Positions 21,261 to 27,214 of a stretch of DNA of 27,214 bases are shown piece by piece. Within the stretch, counting starts at the first letter, position 1. Each line of letters starts with the position of its first letter. The notes under the pieces were generated by a model, which did no database searches, was not told the origin of the DNA, and worked only from the letters and a program-made list of their open reading frames with translations. The position numbers and the translations under genes are program-made. The DNA is from JABICX01 sp964528765. Lineage in GTDB: Archaea > Nanobdellota > Nanobdellia > UBA10117 > JABICX01. The stretch spans positions 1-27,214 of the forward strand of contig CAZGVA010000010.1 in the NCBI GenBank assembly GCA_964528765.1. Direction: 5' to 3'.

Positions 21261-21776
21261 CTACTTACGTAGTCCTCGACCTTTATTTCCGGCACTAGTT
21301 AATCCGCGAGAAGCCCTATTTGTATGAACTTTTTTGCAAATCCAGTTTAGAGTCTTATCTTTAAAAATTGAAGGATGATTTGGGTCCACCATAATAATCT
21401 CATACCATTCGCTCTTTGAATCATCTCCTACCCAATAGGAATTCAATACTTCAAGATTTGGATATTTTCTATTAGCTCGTTCTTCAGCAATACGTTGCTT
21501 GCTTTTTCTTACTGGAAGATTAAGCATAACATGTCTTTTTGGTCTTCGAGCATGATTTACAACAGGTCGTTTAGTTACTCCTTTTTTAATTCGTGCTCTA
21601 ACAATAACAATACCTTGTTTTGCCTTATAACCTAATCGTCTAGCACGATCTAATCGCGTAGGTTTACTGACTCGCAATGCTGCTGGTTCAGATCGCCATT
21701 GAATTAAATGCTCTTTATAGACTATACCTAGGTTTTTCTTTGGTTTTTTCCACAGTTTTTGTATATATTTGTACAT
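21261..21776 (-). CDS. rpl15e: Ribosomal protein eL15
   Basis: A large-subunit protein of 171 residues, slightly shorter than most archaeal eL15. The family pattern is clear: MYKYIQKLWKKP, PTRLDRARRLGYKAKQGIVI, VRARIKKGVTKRPVVNHARR, RKYPNLEVLNSYWVGDDSKS, and the C-terminal RASRGLTSAGNKGRGLR. ATG 21776 is chosen over the upstream ATGs because it gives the conserved MYKYI start and has GGTG with a six-base spacer, as in eL8. A TATA-like TTTTTAAT (21821-21828, minus) predicts a leader of about 24 bases. It heads the eL15-unknown-Rpp30 run. Confidence 0.95.
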   Translation of the reverse strand: MYKYIQKLWKKPKKNLGIVYKEHLIQWRSEPAALRVSKPTRLDRARRLGYKAKQGIVIVRARIKKGVTKRPVVNHARRPKRHVMLNLPVRKSKQRIAEERANRKYPNLEVLNSYWVGDDSKSEWYEIIMVDPNHPSIFKDKTLNWICKKVHTNRASRGLTSAGNKGRGLRK

Positions 21777-21823
21777 AATTTCCACCCCGTACATCAATTA
21801 TATACTGATGTATAACAACCATT

Positions 21824-21835
21824 AAAAAGCTTTTT
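21824..21835. promoter_or_regulatory. Palindrome in the divergent eL15 / small membrane protein promoter
   Basis: AAAAAGCTTTTT is a perfect 12-bp palindrome at the centre of the 89-base region between eL15 and the divergent 67-residue gene. It overlaps the TATA-like elements for both directions, so it may simply be a symmetric divergent promoter core. Confidence 0.35.
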
Positions 21836-21865
21836 GTTATAGAATAATCAACATAGGTGTTATAA

Positions 21866-22069
21866 ATGGGTGAAAAATTCAACGCAGGTAAATACTTGAA
21901 AATGGTTCTAGGACTTTTTATAATTACTGTAGGTGTATATAGTTATACATTAACATGGTTTGGTGGCACTCCTTGGTGGCATGCACTTGTTGACCTTATA
22001 AAAGGCGGATTTGGCTTAGCGGTTATGTCTGTTGGTCTAATAATTGCTGCAATCGGAGCTACTGATTAA
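21866..22069 (+). CDS. Small two-helix membrane protein
   Basis: A 67-residue predicted membrane protein with helices at about 10-28 (YLKMVLGLFIITVGVYSY) and 45-64 (GFGLAVMSVGLIIAAIG), joined by a tryptophan/glycine turn (WFGGTPWWHA). No family is named; similar tiny proteins are common near the ends of archaeal operons. GGTG with a six-base spacer supports the ATG. It is divergent from eL15 and converges on the large surface protein. Confidence 0.7.
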   Translation: MGEKFNAGKYLKMVLGLFIITVGVYSYTLTWFGGTPWWHALVDLIKGGFGLAVMSVGLIIAAIGATD

Positions 22070-22121
22070 GTCCTTATTTCTTTATTTTTTTCTAATTATT
22101 AATTAAATAAATAAATAAAAT

Positions 22122-22150
22122 AAAAGTAAAGATTATTTTTTCTTTACTTT
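22122..22150. terminator. Possible hairpin at the convergent gene ends
   Basis: AAAGTAAAG (22123-22131) and CTTTACTTT (22142-22150) form a 9-base stem with a T-rich 10-base loop, overlapping the stop codon region of the large surface protein. It is preceded by an (AAAT)n tract at 22104-22120. A terminator for one or both convergent genes is possible, though the stem is weak and part of it is coding. Confidence 0.3.
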
Positions 22151-25100
22151 AAATCCGTAATTTGAAATATCGCCCGCTCGTGTTTTATTAGCTCTTCGAC
22201 GTCGACTTATTGCTGTATGAACTGGTTTATATGGCTTCTTAACCTTTCCAGAAGACCTTTTCTTCATTAATAAGAAGATAACAAGTATAATTATTACAGA
22301 TATAACGATAAACTGCGTTCCATTAGTTTTCCAATTCGTCGCTTTTATCTTATCCGATATTGCTGCTCCAAAATCGCCTGTAGGCGCAGTATCTTCCTCA
22401 GTAGAATCAATAACAGTTATGTCTTCATCATCGTCAGTATTTGTAGTATTTGTTGTGGTTTCATTTATGGTTTCATTTGCAGCAGGAGTACCTGTATCTC
22501 CACCGCCACCGCCTGGACTTGCAGGTGTTTCGGTTTCTTCTTCATCAGTTGTTGTAATAACCTTATACGCGGAGAAACCCATTGTTGTAGGAATCTTACA
22601 AGTTACAGAACTCGCTCCAACAGTACAATCCAGATAATCTGTAACTGCGGTACAACTCGTTCCATCTGTCTCGCAGTGGTATATTACGGCAGAGTCTCCA
22701 CCTGTTGCCCAAGTTATTTCAACCCGATCAACACTCAACTCAAACAATAATGAATCCCATTTAGTTGAAGGCATTCCAATTAGATTTGTAGAATCACTAC
22801 AAATAAAATCAGTAAAGTCAATATCCTGCGCTGCTTTAACATCTGCACCAACTAACACCATAGAATATCCTGCAGTACTACATTCAATTGTAATGTTAAT
22901 ATCTTTTGTCTGTGTCTGATCCACTTGTTGTGAATATATTTGTCCACCGGTTGCCCATGGCGTTTTAACCGTAAATCCATTTGGTGGATTCATATCAAAA
23001 TAAAATGTTGTTGTTCCAGCCTCTGTAGTAAAATTAGAACATGCACTTGTAGCACAGTTATCACTTGGATCACATACATTATATTTATAATAATAAGTTG
23101 TTCCATTTGCTAAATCATATCCCATTGCATAATAATTACCTAGATAATTATCTATTGGCATACCGTGCCATAACTTATAATCATCATAACTACACCAATC
23201 ACCGGAACAATAAGGATCTCCTGTATCATACAAAGTATAATTAATTGCCTGACAAGTGGAATCTTCTGCGTAGAAAAATACCGTTCCATTAGCCGGTTCA
23301 TTTGTATCGAATTTAATAAATGCGCTATCGTTGAATGCATCTACCACGTGGAAAATAACACTTGGTGATGTTGTATCGCTTGCGTCATCAATATAATTAA
23401 ATGCGGTTCCTGATGCACACATTGGTTTATATGTACACATTGGATCATCACAATCAGTTACACCATCAGCATTATTATCGATACCATCGCCGCAGTCTTC
23501 AAATGGGATAAATCCTATATTCTTAATAAACATACAATCTGGATCTTGACTTGGAGTAAGTCCATCGTTATCCATATCAATAAATCCAAAACAATCTTCC
23601 ATCTTAAAGTCAATTGCGCCTGGTGTATAATAGAAAGGTCCTGCTTCATCCGTTACATTTGTCTCATTATATCCTTGACCCGCAGTAGCAACCATTACTC
23701 TTAAATCATTAGTCGAAACACCGAAATCGCTTTTCTGGAACATCAAGATATTTACACCATTGAAAATTCCATATTCAGGAGCTTCAATAGGTGGTGAAGC
23801 AAAACAACCATCATCCATAAACGTTAAACTTGTACTATCTGGACTCCAGACATTATTATCTGCATGAACACAACGATAAGTCATTTTCTGTATTTCATTA
23901 TCCGTTCCATTAAAAGTTACAGATAAAACTAATTTATAATCAAAACCATCATAAGTACCATCTGTTGCAGTACATCCTACAGCAGAATCACCATCACTAT
24001 CAATATATCTATAGAAAGTTCCATTAATTTCACCAGATAATTGGTCATAACAACCTGCCCAATCGGTTATATTATATACAGGTATTCCAATATCCATTGT
24101 TTGTGGATCATCCATAATACCTACTTGAATAATATCTAAGTGATCTAAACCATCTGCGTCTCCCGCAACATCTTCACCAATTGACGTTGGAGGTTTACCC
24201 ATACTCATTCCACCCATCATCTGCTGCTCAAATAGTGGATCGCACCAGTTTGTTGTTGATGCACCAGCTGGCGCTGCATGATAAAAGCAAAGTTGTGTTT
24301 CATTAAGATGCTCAGGTAAATCTGAATACGAAGCATTGCCTCTAGAAGTACTGTTAATAAATGCTCCTTCATCTATAACAATTTCTGCTTCACATGCTGA
24401 TTGATTAGAATCATCAAATTGATAACAGATATCCCACTCCATTCCAGGAGGAAGCATTAAACCACCTGCAGAAGAGCCTCCGCCTCCGTCAGAAGGTGGA
24501 GCCATTGATCCCATTCCAAATCCACAACTTGGATATTGAAGACAAGTAGCATCAGCACAATCTGCAAAACCATTTCCATCTTCATCACCTGGAACAGTAC
24601 ATAATTCTAGCGCACTTGGTGCAGTACCATTTGGTATACAAATCCATATTGCTTCGCTACTCATTGGATCTATTGCATATTCATTGGTCCAATTATGTCC
24701 ATTATTATCACAATTAGTTTCACCGATACAAGGTATAGCATTACTCGCATCACAGGTCATAGCTTCTGCAACACCTGTTGGATCACACCAACCTGGACCC
24801 CAATTCATTGGGTCATCTACCCATGTACAATTATTTGCACTAGTATTACACATACCACTCTCAAAACAATCATAACAACTACTCTCACAATTTCCTCCGC
24901 CAAAGAAATCCATAGCCATTGGGAAATCACACCATCCCCATCGATTCATACTATCTTGTACTCCTCCGAAAGAAATAAAATTACATGTACTTCCGCCAGC
25001 AGTAGAATCATTACAATATGTCTCAGCAGCTAAAGCAGTATCCCAAGAAGTACCATTATCTTGGAATTCACAAGCCCAGCAAGAATCATTACACTGTTCG

Positions 25101-26437
25101 AATCCCACTCCAAATCCAAATTCGCACCATCCTTCAGAATTACCATATACATCAATTTCAACAGTATTCCAAATTCCTCCTGCAAATTGACAAGACTGTT
25201 CATCCATCAAATCTCCAAACTCAAATTCGCCAGTTCCTTTAGTATCTCCAAAACCACCACCACCAACATAATCAAAATCACAAATTCCTGTGCCAGTTAA
25301 ATTCCAGACACAAGGCATAAAATAACTATTCTTTAAACTATCACATTCAGTTTCATTAGGCGCATCATCACATTGAGCGTAAGTTATCTCCTCATAGTTC
25401 AAATTACATTGCGATACACCTGAAGCACAGTATTCTCCAGTTATTGCAGTACTATCATTCCAATTACATCCTGGAAGAGGTCCGCAATCACACGCACTTT
25501 GAATTTGAATATCGCTACATTCCATGATATCGCTTGCAATATCTTGTACTGCCTCAACAGCTCCTGAATTTGTCCAAGGAGATTCGTGACCTTGGCACCA
25601 ACCTTCATTATTATTATAACAAGCACTTGTATCATTCAAAATTTTTGTAGCATTACAATAACTACATCCCGTTATATTCGTACAGACATTTTCATTATAA
25701 TCTGCAAACCAACAGTGAACTTCTCCGCCAAATGTTGCCATCGAGCAAGTACTTGTATCGGGGTCCCAATATCCGTCAGAATCAATACATGAATCTGCAC
25801 CAGAAATACCACTAAATCCTGCATCAGTACAAGAACCTGACCAAGAACATGGTGGACCTACTGTAGCAAGATAATTACAATCACTTTCGTTAGTCATATC
25901 ACTGCAAAAATCCATCATACAACAACCTGTAGGATCTGGACAGTATGGATCTTCTGCTTGCGTTTTCCACGTACAAATTCCCTCCATAAAACTATTATCT
26001 TCGCAATAAGTTTCATTTATTCCATTCCGATCCCAGCAACCGGGTTGAGAACAACATCCAATATCTTCTCCGCTCACAGAAGTACCATTTGATAAATAAG
26101 CGGCTGAAGGATTAATATAACACCAACCATTTTCATAGAACTCATTACTTACCCAAGTACAACCTAATGTAGTTTGAGCTTCACACGTAGATTTATCCCC
26201 ATCATAACTCCAGCAACCTTGTGTATCACAGCATCCGCCTGAATCTACTGCACACCAAGATTCACCAGCATCAAACCAAACACAACTCAATGAATCTGAG
26301 GTAGCCTCACAATTAACTTGACTACCATAGTCCCAACAACCTGCTGCTGAAACACTTATGGCTAAAAATCCAATAAGGATGCTACTAAAAACAAAAAGGG
26401 ATATTATTTTCGGGGTTATAATTTTCATTATGCTCAT
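22133..26437 (-). CDS. Giant cysteine-rich repeat surface protein
   Basis: A 1434-residue predicted cell-surface protein. An N-terminal signal sequence (about 1-31, IISLFVFSSILIGFLAISVS) precedes a first half with about 65 cysteines by my count, arranged in repeated modules of 35-55 residues: GCW, then an acidic/Asn C (ESDC, NETYC), then C-x-W (SCVWF, GCTWV, ICTWK, CNWND, CVWNL, NCTWV), then (G)WC. Residues ~950-1002 hold Asp-rich calcium-type repeats (DMDNDGL, DCGDGIDNNADGVTDCDDPM). Residues ~1022-1138 resemble a fibronectin type III domain. A Gly/Thr/Asp linker leads to a membrane helix (1376-1391) and a ~43-residue basic tail (SRRRRANKTR). Many N-x-S/T sequons suggest glycosylation. Role probably adhesion or envelope; the module family is not recognised. 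A TATA-like TATTTTTA lies about 25 bases before ATG 26437. Confidence 0.88.
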   Translation of the reverse strand: MSIMKIITPKIISLFVFSSILIGFLAISVSAAGCWDYGSQVNCEATSDSLSCVWFDAGESWCAVDSGGCCDTQGCWSYDGDKSTCEAQTTLGCTWVSNEFYENGWCYINPSAAYLSNGTSVSGEDIGCCSQPGCWDRNGINETYCEDNSFMEGICTWKTQAEDPYCPDPTGCCMMDFCSDMTNESDCNYLATVGPPCSWSGSCTDAGFSGISGADSCIDSDGYWDPDTSTCSMATFGGEVHCWFADYNENVCTNITGCSYCNATKILNDTSACYNNNEGWCQGHESPWTNSGAVEAVQDIASDIMECSDIQIQSACDCGPLPGCNWNDSTAITGEYCASGVSQCNLNYEEITYAQCDDAPNETECDSLKNSYFMPCVWNLTGTGICDFDYVGGGGFGDTKGTGEFEFGDLMDEQSCQFAGGIWNTVEIDVYGNSEGWCEFGFGVGFEQCNDSCWACEFQDNGTSWDTALAAETYCNDSTAGGSTCNFISFGGVQDSMNRWGWCDFPMAMDFFGGGNCESSCYDCFESGMCNTSANNCTWVDDPMNWGPGWCDPTGVAEAMTCDASNAIPCIGETNCDNNGHNWTNEYAIDPMSSEAIWICIPNGTAPSALELCTVPGDEDGNGFADCADATCLQYPSCGFGMGSMAPPSDGGGGSSAGGLMLPPGMEWDICYQFDDSNQSACEAEIVIDEGAFINSTSRGNASYSDLPEHLNETQLCFYHAAPAGASTTNWCDPLFEQQMMGGMSMGKPPTSIGEDVAGDADGLDHLDIIQVGIMDDPQTMDIGIPVYNITDWAGCYDQLSGEINGTFYRYIDSDGDSAVGCTATDGTYDGFDYKLVLSVTFNGTDNEIQKMTYRCVHADNNVWSPDSTSLTFMDDGCFASPPIEAPEYGIFNGVNILMFQKSDFGVSTNDLRVMVATAGQGYNETNVTDEAGPFYYTPGAIDFKMEDCFGFIDMDNDGLTPSQDPDCMFIKNIGFIPFEDCGDGIDNNADGVTDCDDPMCTYKPMCASGTAFNYIDDASDTTSPSVIFHVVDAFNDSAFIKFDTNEPANGTVFFYAEDSTCQAINYTLYDTGDPYCSGDWCSYDDYKLWHGMPIDNYLGNYYAMGYDLANGTTYYYKYNVCDPSDNCATSACSNFTTEAGTTTFYFDMNPPNGFTVKTPWATGGQIYSQQVDQTQTKDINITIECSTAGYSMVLVGADVKAAQDIDFTDFICSDSTNLIGMPSTKWDSLLFELSVDRVEITWATGGDSAVIYHCETDGTSCTAVTDYLDCTVGASSVTCKIPTTMGFSAYKVITTTDEEETETPASPGGGGGDTGTPAANETINETTTNTTNTDDDEDITVIDSTEEDTAPTGDFGAAISDKIKATNWKTNGTQFIVISVIIILVIFLLMKKRSSGKVKKPYKPVHTAISRRRRANKTRAGDISNYGFKVKKK

Positions 26438-26526
26438 GCTAGTTTCCTAACTTATGTGTAAAAATACCGTTAATGATATATAGTTATAATTGAACACTTA
26501 AAAGTACTAAATTTTAAAAAATTAAA

Positions 26527-27214
26527 CTATTCTTTAGGTTTTTTTGACTTAGAACGTGTAGTAATATTTTTCATATTAAATTTGTGTCCTTTGCCTTTAC
26601 GCATATGATTTCTCAAATAAATCACACTAACACCTGTAATAATAATTGCAGAAACCGCTTCATTATATCGAGGATTGTCTACACTAAACTCCGAAACAGA
26701 TTGACCAATAACATCTTCTTCCAATTCATCATTTGATGTTGTATCAATAGCAACCGTATTATTAGAAACAACAACATCTGGGCTAGTCGTAGTTGTAGCA
26801 GTACTACTTACACCTTCATTAAATAAATCTGAATCATCGTCATCATCATCGTCATCACCACCATCAGAACTACCTGCCCCATCGTCATCGTCATCATCAT
26901 CATCGTCATCATCATTGTCATCATTTGAACAAGTTTCAGTTACTTCTAAGAAAAATTCAGTTGTAGCAACAGTATTTCCATCAGATAAATTAAGTTCTAA
27001 AAGATAATCTCCTGCAGAATCACAATCAAAATTTTTGTAAATAACGCCATTTTCAAAATTAAATGTATTATTACTTATTATATATGTTAAAGTATCATTA
27101 TCCAGATTATCTATATATTGGCTAACATTATATGTCCAATCATTTTCAACAGCAGTATCATTTGGAATTACATCATTCCAAACCGGTGGTGCAGTATCAT
27201 ATACAGTAATATTC
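26527..27214 (-). CDS. Surface protein with Asp-rich linker, partial (N-terminus beyond window)
   Basis: The minus-strand frame is open from the window edge to TAG 26527-26529, about 228 codons of C-terminus. It starts in an Ig/cadherin-like beta domain (PPVWNDVIPNDTAVENDWTY, then DNDTLTYIISNNTF and AGDYLLELNLSDGN), similar to dystroglycan-type cadherin modules. Two runs of 8-11 aspartates (SNDDNDDDDDD) separated by GAGSSDGG follow, then a Thr/Ser/Asn stretch, a single membrane helix (AVSAIIITGVSVIYL) and a basic tail (RSKSKKPKE). Sequons are frequent. It has the same plan as the 1434-residue neighbour, so the two may form one surface structure. The poly-Asp linker might bind calcium. The part beyond the window is unknown. 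Confidence 0.85.
   Translation of the reverse strand, partial: NITVYDTAPPVWNDVIPNDTAVENDWTYNVSQYIDNLDNDTLTYIISNNTFNFENGVIYKNFDCDSAGDYLLELNLSDGNTVATTEFFLEVTETCSNDDNDDDDDDDDDDDGAGSSDGGDDDDDDDDSDLFNEGVSSTATTTTSPDVVVSNNTVAIDTTSNDELEEDVIGQSVSEFSVDNPRYNEAVSAIIITGVSVIYLRNHMRKGKGHKFNMKNITTRSKSKKPKE

Noticed and set aside
22104..22120. AAAT repeats as a possible origin or attachment site
   Set aside because: A short AT-rich tract between convergent genes; no other origin features or Cdc6/Orc1 gene nearby.
24684..25300. Several plus-strand open frames opposite the large surface protein
   Set aside because: They have Thr/Ile/Ser-rich composition from the antisense of the repeats, no promoter pattern, and overlap a well-supported gene.
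26820..26930. Trinucleotide-like (CAT/ATC)n microsatellite
   Set aside because: It is in frame and encodes the Asp-rich linker of the surface protein, so it is listed there rather than as a non-coding repeat.

Overview
The window is an AT-rich stretch of an archaeal genome. It carries archaeal/eukaryote-type information-processing genes: eL8 (L7Ae), eS28, eL24, eL15, uS2, RpoK, the RNase P proteins Pop5 and Rpp30, proteasome alpha, SBDS, exosome Rrp4/Rrp41/Rrp42, an archaeal CPSF-type nuclease, and archaeal-type TyrRS and GluRS. Promoters fit archaeal rules: a TATA-like box centred about 24-25 nt before the ATG (leaderless), or a GGTG-type Shine-Dalgarno motif. Compact genes, AT richness and several small unrecognised proteins inside otherwise conserved operons suggest a DPANN archaeon of the Woesearchaeota/Pacearchaeota kind. 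That placement is inference; there is no 16S gene here. The 100-N run at 7950-8049 shows a scaffolded draft, probably metagenomic, assembly.

Layout. (1) 1-4154, minus strand: an unrecognised acidic protein with a possible SH3-like end, open at the window edge; a SufS-like cysteine desulfurase coupled to it by an ATGA overlap; a GT2 glycosyltransferase; a small winged-helix-like protein. (2) 4155-7453, plus: a divergent promoter region with a leader hairpin, a winged-helix ORF that reads in frame through a tRNA-Tyr(GUA) gene, then TyrRS and GluRS. (3) 7534-14423, plus: eL8 with a long K/E/P repeat tail broken by the assembly gap, eS28, an unknown, eL24, Pop5, an unknown, PsmA, SBDS, Rrp4, Rrp41, Rrp42, RpoK, uS2. 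This is the archaeal exosome/proteasome superoperon joined to pieces of two ribosomal operons. (4) 14465-18560: DUF192 protein, zinc-ribbon protein, small membrane protein, a small helical protein next to a beta-CASP nuclease, a broken small gene, a CaCA cation exchanger and an 83-residue unknown. (5) 18561-19937: a PEP-synthase-like gene flanked by a 55-bp direct repeat copied from the 3' end of the Rpp30 gene. (6) 19870-21776, minus: Rpp30, an unknown 243-residue protein, eL15. (7) 21866-27214: a two-helix membrane protein, then two minus-strand surface proteins anchored by a C-terminal helix with a basic tail. One is 1434 residues and built on a repeated cysteine/tryptophan motif; the other is cut by the window edge.

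Most of the window makes and destroys RNA and protein. The exosome, RNase P, CPSF-like nuclease, proteasome and ribosome-maturation genes sit together, as in other archaea, but Pop5 and Rpp30 have been separated into opposite-strand groups about 10 kb apart. The points most worth a second look are the tRNA-Tyr inside a winged-helix ORF upstream of its own synthetase, the Rpp30-tail direct repeat around the PEP-synthase-like gene, the broken gene with a textbook -1 slippery site, the unknown proteins lodged in conserved operons, and the cysteine-rich surface protein.
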